Assembly: GCA_009783755.1 (NCBI GenBank)
Contig: WRCW01000005.1
Location: forward strand, 1 to 32,765
Length of the DNA: 32,765 nucleotides
Direction: 5' to 3'
Source: Spirochaetaceae bacterium
GTDB taxonomy: Bacteria; Spirochaetota; Spirochaetia; CADAEX01
Shown here: one piece after another, positions 24,097 through 31,497 of the stretch
How the letters are laid out: each line of letters opens with the position of its first letter
Position numbering within the stretch: the stretch's first letter is position 1
Notes under the pieces: generated by a model
The model's input: the letters and a program-made list of their open reading frames with translations, nothing else
Told to the model about the DNA's origin: nothing
The model's database searches: none
Made by a program: the position numbers and the translations under genes

Positions 24097-26103
24097 TCAT
24101 GAGTGAATTCTCCTATCAAGAAAAAAAGTCTTAATGTAAGATTGTATGCTTTGTGGTTCTCCCAATATGGGTTTTATATACTCAAAGATAGCTTCATCAT
24201 ATACTGATTTAAGATTTATGCAGCTTTTGAATACATCTTCTCCGATAGCTGTAATACTCTTTGGGATATTTATCGATGTAAGGTTAATACAGTCCCTAAA
24301 TGCCCCTTCTCCAATAAATGTAACACTACCTGGAATGGATATTGATGTAAGGCTTTCACAGAAAGAGAATGCGTTTTTTTCGATAACTGTAACGCTGTCA
24401 GGAAGATTTATTGCTGTAAGGTTCATACAGTTCCAGAATGTACCTTCTCCAATAGATGTAACACTACCTGGAATGGTTACTGATGTAAGGTTTTCGCAGC
24501 CCTCGAATGCATTTTCTCCAATAGATGTAACACTATTTGGGATATCTATCGATGTAAGGTTTATACATCCTTTGAATGCTTCTTTTCCAATAAAGATAAC
24601 ATTGTTAGGAATGGACATTGTTGTAAGGTTTATGCAGTTCATGAATGCACCCTCTCCGATATATGCAACACTGCTTGGAATGGTTACTGATGTAAGGTTT
24701 TCGCAGCCCTCGAATGCATTTTCTCCGATAGATGTAACACTGTCTGGAATGACTATTGATGTAAGATTACTGCAACCCTCGAATGCCCAAGCTCCGATAG
24801 ATGTAACGCTCTTTGGAATGGTTATTGATCTAAGATTGTCACAATCATAGAATGCATGATCTCCGATGGATGTAACACAATTTGGAATATTTATCGATTT
24901 AAGATTACTGCAAAACATGAATGTACCTGCTCCGATAGATGTAACACTATTTGGAATATTTATTGATGTAAAGTTTTTGCAAAACATGAATGAACCTGCT
25001 CCGATAGATGTAACACTGTCTGGAATGATTATTGATGTAAGGTTTTCGCAGCTCTCGAATGCATTTTCTCCGATAGATGTAACACTGTCTGGAATGACTA
25101 TTGATGTAAGATTATAGCAGTAATCGAATGCATGATCCCCAATAGATGTAATATCTGATGGTATTATCGCTTCGCTGGTCTGGTTGTTACAGTATCCTAC
25201 CAGCACAGACCCATTTATATAGTACTCTTTACAATGTATTCTTTGCAAAATAGGCTCTTGCTCTTGCTCTATTATTTTGTAGGCATTTTGCAATGACGAT
25301 GAGAATTTATCTCTTTTCAATATTTTACTTTCCATCAAGAAATCACAGATCTCTTCTGAGAATTTGTCTTTTTTCAATATCTTACTTTCCGGTAAGAGAT
25401 CACAGATCTCTTCTGTGTTGATTCCAAAAAAAATATCAAACTCAAAAAATAGTTGTTTTGACACTTCTTTTTCATTTAGTAGATGAGAATACCATTCACT
25501 GGGCAAATTTTTGTAGAGAGGTGGGTTCTCTTTTTCCTGGCTATCACATAATGGCAAATAGTGATCCATAATATTTACAAGAGGCACGTCATCCTGATTC
25601 CAAAAAATAAAATCTTTTTCTCCCGGCTCATATTGAAGTAATATTTTTTTTCCAAAAACTGGATGTCTTTTAGTAAAGAATAATAAGGCAAATAAATTTT
25701 TATCGAGTCTATAAGTATACCAGGTTTTTGGATTTTTTTTGTATCCTATGCACCAGCGCGCCCCTTCTCCACCGCAATTAAAAGAATTAAAGAACACAGC
25801 ACATTCCCAGTCATAAGGAACTATTATCAAAAAATCATCTGTTTGAGTTATAATTTTACAGTTGTATTTTTCAAACAATAGCTGTGGATCACTTTTTGTT
25901 TTGTGCTTTAAGCTTCTTCTTGAGTTTTCAGCTATCTTAAACACCTGCTCAAAATCTTTATATGTTAAAGATTGGCAACGATTCCAGTCTATATATTTTT
26001 CATATTGAGGAAATTTTGTAAAAAAATTAATAGCATAAAGTTTCTCTTCTTTAGATAAACTTTCTATTTTATCGATAAATCGGTACTTCTTTGTTTCCTT
26101 CAT
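24097..26103 (-). CDS. BspA-like LRR_5 protein, long
   Basis: 668 residues. The N-terminal domain (1-210) contains 'GEGARWCIGYKKNPKTWYTY' at about 111-130, a block I remember from other large bacterial BspA-like proteins. A linker follows with a tandem duplication. From about 290 to 650 come about 15 LRR_5 repeats of 23 residues (NLTSIVIPDSVTSIGENAFEGC). No signal peptide or membrane segment is visible, so the location is uncertain. It is the second gene in the operon, 13 bp behind the LRR-AAA+ gene. The repeats are nearly identical to each other, a sign of recent expansion. Confidence 0.82.
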   Translation of the reverse strand: MKETKKYRFIDKIESLSKEEKLYAINFFTKFPQYEKYIDWNRCQSLTYKDFEQVFKIAENSRRSLKHKTKSDPQLLFEKYNCKIITQTDDFLIIVPYDWECAVFFNSFNCGGEGARWCIGYKKNPKTWYTYRLDKNLFALLFFTKRHPVFGKKILLQYEPGEKDFIFWNQDDVPLVNIMDHYLPLCDSQEKENPPLYKNLPSEWYSHLLNEKEVSKQLFFEFDIFFGINTEEICDLLPESKILKKDKFSEEICDFLMESKILKRDKFSSSLQNAYKIIEQEQEPILQRIHCKEYYINGSVLVGYCNNQTSEAIIPSDITSIGDHAFDYCYNLTSIVIPDSVTSIGENAFESCENLTSIIIPDSVTSIGAGSFMFCKNFTSINIPNSVTSIGAGTFMFCSNLKSINIPNCVTSIGDHAFYDCDNLRSITIPKSVTSIGAWAFEGCSNLTSIVIPDSVTSIGENAFEGCENLTSVTIPSSVAYIGEGAFMNCINLTTMSIPNNVIFIGKEAFKGCINLTSIDIPNSVTSIGENAFEGCENLTSVTIPGSVTSIGEGTFWNCMNLTAINLPDSVTVIEKNAFSFCESLTSISIPGSVTFIGEGAFRDCINLTSINIPKSITAIGEDVFKSCINLKSVYDEAIFEYIKPILGEPQSIQSYIKTFFLDRRIHS
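25301..25414 (-). repeat. Tandem 57-bp coding duplication inside the long BspA-like gene
   Basis: Two copies of a 57-bp unit code for EEICDLLPESKILKKDKFS and EEICDFLMESKILKRDKFS, 19 residues each, in the linker before the LRR_5 region. The period is exactly 57 bp, so the frame is kept. Confidence 0.8.
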
Positions 26104-26116
26104 GCTTCTACTTCTT

Positions 26117-28264
26117 TCATGTTAGAAAGCCTATTCTTGTTTCAGGCTTTTCCAGCAGTTCTTCTTCGCAAAAGGTTTTTAGATCGGACAAGCAAGGAAC
26201 TGCTCCACGCAGGATAAAGGAAACCATACTTTTACGAGAGATATTTTCTATCTGACCGCCAGAAAAATCAAACTGTTTTGCCAGTTGAATAGCATCATTG
26301 TCTGCGAGAGCAGGAAGCTGGCTTTTCCATATCATTTTTTTTGACTCAATGTCCGGTTTCCCAAATTCGATCTTATAAAGAAAACGACGCTCAAATGCTT
26401 TGTCAAAATTCATTGTCATATTGGTAGTGGCAATGAGAATTCCATTAAGGTTTTCCATTTCCTGAAGGATAATATTCTGTATGGCGTTCTCGGTTTGAGC
26501 AAGATTGGATCTTGAAATATCTTTTCGTTTACCGAAAACAGCATCTGCTTCGTTAAATAGTAAAATTGGAGTTATTTCTGCTTCTTCAACATAGTCACGA
26601 TAGCGGGTGAAAATTTCTTTTATTTTCTTTTCACTCTCTCCAAACCACATGCTTTTTGTTTCAGAAATATCAACAGCTAAGATATCTCTGCCTGTTTGTT
26701 TGGCAATCTGATAAACTGTTTCGGTTTTTCCTGTACCTGCTTGCCCGGAGAAAAGGCATGCAAAACCTGTTCTCATTCCGGAATCTGAAAGCCGTGTTTT
26801 TATTTCTTTATACGCACTATCGTTAAGGAGAGATATCAACTGCTCTACCTGAGTTCTCTCTTTTGCGTTGTAAAATAATTCTTTAGTATGAATTGTCGAG
26901 GCTCGGATTATATCTTTATGATTGCGTGAAGATTTTATTTTTAATTCTGATAACAGATCATTTTTTATGTTAGTCGTTAGCTTGAATAATTCCCGGTTTC
27001 CAAATCCATTGCTGTTGGCAAATTCAACAAACCCACGAATCATAAGAATATGTTCACCTAATTTAAATTGTCGTCTACTTATCCCAAAGTCAGAATCTTG
27101 CTCATATATGGCTGATATTGTATTGAAATCTAATTCATCACGATCACAGTTAATATATAAATGGCAGAAACGTAGCAGAAGTAAAAAATCTTCTTGGGAA
27201 AGTTCATATCCAAAGATTTTTTTTACAAAGATAAGATGCATATTCTCTTTTAGCAGTTCGTTGATTCTTGTTGAAAGTTCATTATAAGATATCCTGTCTT
27301 GGCAGCACTCTTCAAATAATGAATGCATTCTCACAAACAGTTCAGTATTCGACAAATTTGACTGACTAACAGGTTTGTATTCTTCGTTCTTCATCAGGGA
27401 AACCATTACTTCTTTAGGAATGCTATATGAAGCTACATCGCTTGCAGAGAAACCAAATCTCCTTCGGTTAGATTTGGGGGAAATCCGAATAAGTTTTTTT
27501 TGTTCAAGTTCTTCAAAATCGCTCATATACTGCATAAGTTTTAGTTTACTGCAATCAAGAGATCTGGCGATTTCTCGCAACTCTACCGGAGTGGTTTCAA
27601 ATTCTGAAACAATATGGGAAAATAAAACAGCCTGGATCTGAGAAATATTCAATTTTTGAGTGATATGTTTTATATGCGTCATAGCACTTAAAATAGAATT
27701 CTCAGAAAGATCGTTTTTTTCTGTTAATTTAACAATTTGCTCTACATGTCCCAGAAGATTTAATTCTTTTTGCTTCGTTGTCAGAGCAATGATTTTTTCT
27801 GAAAGTCTCGATATATTATTTCCTTTAATAATACAATTCTCAAGATTGGGAAGGTTATTGATTGTTTCCGGCAATTCAGAAAGCTGATTATAGCTGATAT
27901 CAAGAGAACGTAGAGAGTTAAGTTCTCCAATAGATTCTGGAATTTCCCTTAAATTGTTACACTTGAAATTTAATTTTTTTAGACAAGTCAGCCTGCTTAT
28001 TGATTGTGGCAGAATTGAAAGCTTATTGTAACTAAGATCAATATACTCAAGCTTATCAAGTGAGCATAAAAAGTCCGGTAATTCTGAGATTGAATTTTCG
28101 CTTAACTTCAGAACTTCAAGATATTTTAATTTTTTTACCTCTTCTGGAATTGCTGTAAGTTCAATGTCAGAAAGATCTAAAATACTTAAATGCCTATCAT
28201 GGCATATATTTATAAGACTTTCTGCTTCATTGATAACTTTATTCTGTTCCTGTATGTTTGTCAT
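26117..28264 (-). CDS. LRR-AAA+ ATPase
   Basis: 715 residues. Residues 25-160 hold about five leucine-rich repeats (LEVLKLSENSISELP type). The middle (about 190-480) is helical, with a part that looks like a winged helix (about 215-285). The C-terminal AAA+ domain has Walker A GQAGTGKT (507-514), Walker B PILLFNEAD (566-574), sensor TTN (613-615) and an arginine pair RR (626-627). Asn in place of the first Walker B Asp is, as I recall, common in this AAA subgroup. AAAGGAGC 6-7 bases before the ATG at 28264 favours this start over one seven codons upstream. It is the first gene of the operon AAA-BspA-WYL-DUF2779. LRR plus ATPase suggests a sensor or remodeller that recognises a partner, as in STAND-like proteins, but the target is unknown. 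Confidence 0.83.
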   Translation of the reverse strand: MTNIQEQNKVINEAESLINICHDRHLSILDLSDIELTAIPEEVKKLKYLEVLKLSENSISELPDFLCSLDKLEYIDLSYNKLSILPQSISRLTCLKKLNFKCNNLREIPESIGELNSLRSLDISYNQLSELPETINNLPNLENCIIKGNNISRLSEKIIALTTKQKELNLLGHVEQIVKLTEKNDLSENSILSAMTHIKHITQKLNISQIQAVLFSHIVSEFETTPVELREIARSLDCSKLKLMQYMSDFEELEQKKLIRISPKSNRRRFGFSASDVASYSIPKEVMVSLMKNEEYKPVSQSNLSNTELFVRMHSLFEECCQDRISYNELSTRINELLKENMHLIFVKKIFGYELSQEDFLLLLRFCHLYINCDRDELDFNTISAIYEQDSDFGISRRQFKLGEHILMIRGFVEFANSNGFGNRELFKLTTNIKNDLLSELKIKSSRNHKDIIRASTIHTKELFYNAKERTQVEQLISLLNDSAYKEIKTRLSDSGMRTGFACLFSGQAGTGKTETVYQIAKQTGRDILAVDISETKSMWFGESEKKIKEIFTRYRDYVEEAEITPILLFNEADAVFGKRKDISRSNLAQTENAIQNIILQEMENLNGILIATTNMTMNFDKAFERRFLYKIEFGKPDIESKKMIWKSQLPALADNDAIQLAKQFDFSGGQIENISRKSMVSFILRGAVPCLSDLKTFCEEELLEKPETRIGFLT

Positions 28265-28328
28265 TTTTTTGCTCCTTTTTTTCATTAGCAGCTTTTCCTG
28301 ATTTATTCGTGCTTTATGTATAGCACTA

Positions 28329-28355
28329 TCACAATGTCATATAGTGATAGAGTGA
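28329..28355 (-). promoter_or_regulatory. 27-bp dyad element facing the LRR-AAA+ operon
   Basis: Arms TCACAAT / AGAGTGA, core GTCATATAGTGAT. It starts 65 bp upstream of the AAA+ ATG. Its inverted partner begins 65 bp to the right. Confidence 0.77.
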
Positions 28356-28436
28356 GAAAGATTTTTAAAGTTATTTAAAAAATAATTATTTTTTCAGTAT
28401 AGCAATATATGATAGGGTGAATGAGGTATTTTATTA
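28334..28436. repeat. Duplicated control block, copy 1
   Basis: About 103 bp that match 29372-29473 with one single-base indel and only a few differences. It contains the inner part of one dyad element and all of the second. The match ends before the start codons on both sides, so only the control DNA is duplicated here. Confidence 0.85.
28394..28420 (+). promoter_or_regulatory. 27-bp dyad element facing the short DUF4116 gene
   Basis: Arms TCAGTAT / AGGGTGA, core AGCAATATATGAT. It is identical in all 27 bases to the element at 29431. It ends 53 bp before the ATG at 28474. TATGAT could be a -10 hexamer. Confidence 0.78.
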
Positions 28437-28473
28437 AAAATATGAGAAAAAACGCCTGCCAGAAGGAAGGATT

Positions 28474-28800
28474 ATGAATATCACAACAGAAGAAGAAGCT
28501 CTTGAGTCTGTGAAAAAAGATGGGGATAGAGCACTTAAGTATATACCAGAAGAACTAAAGACGGAAAAGCTCTGTCACATTGCCGTAGAACAGAATGCCA
28601 GAGAACTTGAATATGTGCCAAAACCGCTAAAAACAGAGAAACATTGTTATATCGCTGTGAATAATAATGGAGAGTCCTTTTTGCATGTTCCGGATAAACT
28701 AAAAACCATAGAGATCTGTTTTATTGCAATAATACAAAATAGTTATAGCAGTGCTATTAAATATGTGCCGGAAAAATATAAAAAAATGAGGTTAACATGA
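28474..28800 (+). CDS. DUF4116 repeat protein, short (about 4 repeats)
   Basis: 108 residues, starting with MNITTEEEALESVKKDG, the shared head of these proteins. About four repeats follow (ALKYIPEELKTEKLCHIAVEQN). AGAAGGAAGG lies before the ATG. The next gene overlaps its stop by four bases (ATGA), a sign of translational coupling. It may be a reduced copy of the longer DUF4116 proteins. Confidence 0.8.
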   Translation: MNITTEEEALESVKKDGDRALKYIPEELKTEKLCHIAVEQNARELEYVPKPLKTEKHCYIAVNNNGESFLHVPDKLKTIEICFIAIIQNSYSSAIKYVPEKYKKMRLT

Positions 28801-29264
28801 AAATAGCAAATGCATTTATAAACTGTAAAATAAATAATAAAGTAAAAAAAAGAATCATGAAAAAATGGATAAATAGGTTCATCAAATATTACAGGAACCC
28901 AAAAAATGAATTTGGATTTATGGTTCTTTCTTTAATGAAAAAATGGACAAATCTTCCCGCAAATGTTCTTATAGATGATGGTGGATTATGGACTAACATT
29001 GGTAATAAACAAATAATTTTGTTTCAAATTAATAATAATTATTATAGAGATTTTAATAAGATTATACCAATGAGTATTGAAAATGAGCCTCAAATATTGG
29101 TAAAAAATGTAAAAATAGATTTAAGTAATTTTGAAATAGAACAAATAAAAGATTTTGTAAAAAAATGTCAAAAAGAGTTAATTCAAATTGCTGATGACTA
29201 TGATCATTCGGAGTTTTTTGAAAAAATAAGGAATAAAGGTTTTTATAAAGAAAAGTGCAAGTAG
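28797..29264 (+). CDS. Unrecognised protein resembling a 'TGLP-x-x-WID' family
   Basis: 155 residues, basic N-terminus. From about residue 40 the pattern 'MKKWTNLPANVLIDDGG ... IILFQINNNY ... PMSIENEPQIL ... LSNFEIEQIKDFVKKCQKELIQIAD' resembles a widespread family of small bacterial proteins that I know only as uncharacterised. It is coupled to the short DUF4116 gene by an ATGA overlap, with GAGG six bases before the ATG. The function is unknown. Confidence 0.7.
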   Translation: MKIANAFINCKINNKVKKRIMKKWINRFIKYYRNPKNEFGFMVLSLMKKWTNLPANVLIDDGGLWTNIGNKQIILFQINNNYYRDFNKIIPMSIENEPQILVKNVKIDLSNFEIEQIKDFVKKCQKELIQIADDYDHSEFFEKIRNKGFYKEKCK

Positions 29265-29337
29265 AGTTATTCCCATACAGTTATCTCCGAATGAGCCCAA
29301 AAATTAGGCTGTAAAATCTTCCTTTCTCTCATGGCTT

Positions 29338-29359
29338 ATATTAACTTAAGTGTTAATAT
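29338..29359. repeat. Perfect 8-bp inverted repeat
   Basis: ATATTAAC and GTTAATAT flank a 6-base loop. It lies between the stop at 29264 and the duplicated control block. It has no T-run, so a second operator is as likely as a weak terminator. Confidence 0.45.
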
Positions 29360-29366
29360 ATCTCTT

Positions 29367-29393
29367 CTGCCATGTCATATAGTGATAGAGTGA
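29367..29393 (-). promoter_or_regulatory. 27-bp dyad element with no gene on its facing side
   Basis: Right part AGAGTGA and core GTCATATAGTGAT as at 28329, but the left arm (CTGCCAT) is damaged. It points left, where there is only the end of a plus-strand gene. It is probably a leftover of the copied control block. Confidence 0.65.
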
Positions 29394-29473
29394 GAAAGAT
29401 TTTTAAAGTTTTTAAAAAATAAATATTTTTTCAGTATAGCAATATATGATAGGGTGAATGAGGTATTTTATTA
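29372..29473. repeat. Duplicated control block, copy 2
   Basis: Copy of 28334-28436 with one base less. It places a complete element 65 bp before the rtcB start and so brings rtcB under the island's control signal. Confidence 0.85.
29431..29457 (+). promoter_or_regulatory. 27-bp dyad element facing rtcB
   Basis: Same 27 bases as at 28394. It ends 64 bp before the rtcB ATG. The spacing to the partner element at 29367 is 64 bp. Confidence 0.77.
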
Positions 29474-29521
29474 ATTACAAAATTAGATAAAAATGTCTGA
29501 TAAATATGAATAGGAGGAAAA

Positions 29522-30763
29522 ATGCAAATATTTTCCAGTGAAAAGATTCCAATTATGTGTTGGGCAGGAGAAGTAGAACCAAATTGCCTGGAGCAGGCTA
29601 AAAACCTGGCAAACTTGCCTTATGCTTTTCATCATATCGCCTTGATGCCCGATGTGCATTTTGGTATGGGTATACCTATTGGTGGAATATTGGCTGCTAA
29701 AAATGTGGTTGTGCCAAATGCTGTTGGTACAGATATTGGCTGTTCTGTTTCTGCCTATCGGGTAAATACGACAATTGAAAATTTCAGCAAAGAATTATTA
29801 AAAGAGATTATGGGCGATATTCGAAAGGTTTTTCCTGTGGGCGAGGCAAGGTACCCGCCAAAAGACAAAGGAGTAGTTAAGTTTTTTGAGAAACTGGAAA
29901 ATGTTTCGGAAATACAAAATGAGGATTTGAAAAGTTATTTATCTTCGGAACAATTCAAAACAGTGTATCTGCGTCAAGACACTGAGCTAAAAAGAATTAT
30001 TAGAAAAATGTTTGAATGTTTGCCAAGCATGGGCGGCGGGAATCATTTTTTGGAAATACAAAAAGAAAATAACGAAACAGGCAATATTTGGATAATGACT
30101 CATTTTGGTTCCAGAGGACTTGGCGCGGAAACTTGTAGGAAATTCAATAATATTGCCAGAAAAATTAATGAAGAGCATGGCTGTCCTGTGCCGGATGAAT
30201 TAAAGCTTAGCGGTTTGGCTTTGGACTCTCAGGCTGGAAAGGAGTACTGGGATATGATGACTTTAAGTTTACAATATGCGCGTCTTAACCATTTATTTAC
30301 CAAAGAAATCTTGAGAAGTGTTTTACGCGACAAAGGGCTTGATTTTCTGGATGAGCATTTTATTCATCATAATTACGCGGCAAAAGAAACCCATTTTGGC
30401 GAAGAGGTAGTTGTGCATCGTAAAGGGGCGACATCTGCCAAGTTGGATGAGTTGGGTATTATACCAGGTTCAATGGGTACCTCGTCTTATTTGGTAAAAG
30501 GTTTAGGCGAGCCTAATTCATACATGTCTTGTTCGCATGGCGCAGGAAGGAAATTTGGCAGAGCAAAAGCAATGGAAACTTTGGATCTGGCAGAAGAAAT
30601 AGCGAAAATGGAAAAACTGGGTGTAGTGCATGGTCTGCGCAATAAAAACGATTTAGAAGAAGCAGATGGCGCCTATAAAAATATAAAAGATGTTTTAGCT
30701 GAGGAACAGGATTTGGTTAAAGTAGTGCTGGAATTAAAACCTCTAGGTGTGATTAAGGGGTAG
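29522..30763 (+). CDS. rtcB: RtcB RNA-splicing ligase family protein
   Basis: 413 residues. RtcB joins RNA ends with a 2',3'-cyclic phosphate (or 3'-phosphate) and a 5'-OH, using GTP and manganese. Visible signature blocks: PDVHFGMGIPIGG (43-55), VGTDIGCSV (68-76, with metal ligands Asp71 and Cys74), GGGNHFLEI (171-179), THFGSRGLG (193-201), HHNYA (282-286), HRKGAT (299-304), GSMGTSSY (316-323) and SHGAGR (338-343), whose His339 would carry GMP. All catalytic residues I know of are present. AGGAGG lies 5 bases before the ATG. No rtcA or archease gene is next to it. Its promoter region is a copy of the one before the short DUF4116 gene, so it may answer to the same regulator. Confidence 0.95.
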   Translation: MQIFSSEKIPIMCWAGEVEPNCLEQAKNLANLPYAFHHIALMPDVHFGMGIPIGGILAAKNVVVPNAVGTDIGCSVSAYRVNTTIENFSKELLKEIMGDIRKVFPVGEARYPPKDKGVVKFFEKLENVSEIQNEDLKSYLSSEQFKTVYLRQDTELKRIIRKMFECLPSMGGGNHFLEIQKENNETGNIWIMTHFGSRGLGAETCRKFNNIARKINEEHGCPVPDELKLSGLALDSQAGKEYWDMMTLSLQYARLNHLFTKEILRSVLRDKGLDFLDEHFIHHNYAAKETHFGEEVVVHRKGATSAKLDELGIIPGSMGTSSYLVKGLGEPNSYMSCSHGAGRKFGRAKAMETLDLAEEIAKMEKLGVVHGLRNKNDLEEADGAYKNIKDVLAEEQDLVKVVLELKPLGVIKG

Positions 30764-30790
30764 CTGGGGCTAATCAGGGAGACAGGATTA

Positions 30791-31483
30791 ATGGGATGGC
30801 TTAATGATTTTTGTAATAAATATGAGTGGTGGAGGAAGGAGAAACTGAATTCCTCTCTTAGTCTTTTCTTGAACTCTTTATATTGCACATTTCGTGGATG
30901 GACTCCTGTTTTTAAGGTGAGGATGTTCCTTCAGAAGATTTTCAGGAAAGACCATCTCAATGATTTTGAAAATTGGAATTGCGGGTCCTATATTGCGAAG
31001 GATATCCTTAGACGACTCAGGGCGTACAAGAGAATGAACAGGCATGGCTATCCGGTAAGTTTCGTCGAATATGAGGATTCCAGTATGTCCATGGAAGAAT
31101 ATAATAAGCGTATCGAGAGTGGAGAGTGGGAGGGCGGAGGTCCCGATGCATGGGAGATTGTTCTAGACACAATGATAATCTCCTTTGAGTATATAGTTGA
31201 GGTTGACCGCCATTACGGTTCCAAGAGGGCGCATGAGTGGTATATAAAGCATTATGGTATGGATCCCCATGATGAGACTAACGAGTGTAATAAAATGGAG
31301 AGTTGGGATCACGAGATAGAGAACGATGATGGGTCAAGCACTAATAGGTGCGAGCGTGTTAAGACCGATGGTTACACCTATAAAGTTTCCTACTGCAACT
31401 ACGAGTTGGAAAAATATATATCTGAGGATCAGGAATATGGCTTGTATTTATTCAGCAAATATTTTCAGACGATATGGGACTAA
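30791..31483 (+). CDS. Unrecognised protein of a phage-like family
   Basis: 230 residues, 27 bp behind rtcB. The pattern 'YIAKDILRRLRAYKRMNRHGYPVSF ... W-E-I-V-L-D-T-M-I-I-S-F-E-Y ... GLYLFSKYFQTIWD' resembles uncharacterised phage proteins in which a 'PRLKxFK...GYP' segment is followed by 'W-x-x-x-L-D-x-M-I' and a 'LF-x-K-Y-x-x-x-L-W' end. The region in between (about 85-125) is acidic and glycine-rich. No membrane helix. The gene is less AT-rich than the LRR-system genes. It probably shares a transcript with rtcB; the role is unknown. Confidence 0.7.
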   Translation: MGWLNDFCNKYEWWRKEKLNSSLSLFLNSLYCTFRGWTPVFKVRMFLQKIFRKDHLNDFENWNCGSYIAKDILRRLRAYKRMNRHGYPVSFVEYEDSSMSMEEYNKRIESGEWEGGGPDAWEIVLDTMIISFEYIVEVDRHYGSKRAHEWYIKHYGMDPHDETNECNKMESWDHEIENDDGSSTNRCERVKTDGYTYKVSYCNYELEKYISEDQEYGLYLFSKYFQTIWD

Positions 31484-31497
31484 GGAGAGGCGTATTT

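Noticed and set aside
24146-25117. Long open frames on the plus strand across the BspA-like gene
   Set aside because: They are antisense shadows of the LRR_5 repeats; they have no SD or family match. The same holds for antisense frames over the DUF4116 genes.
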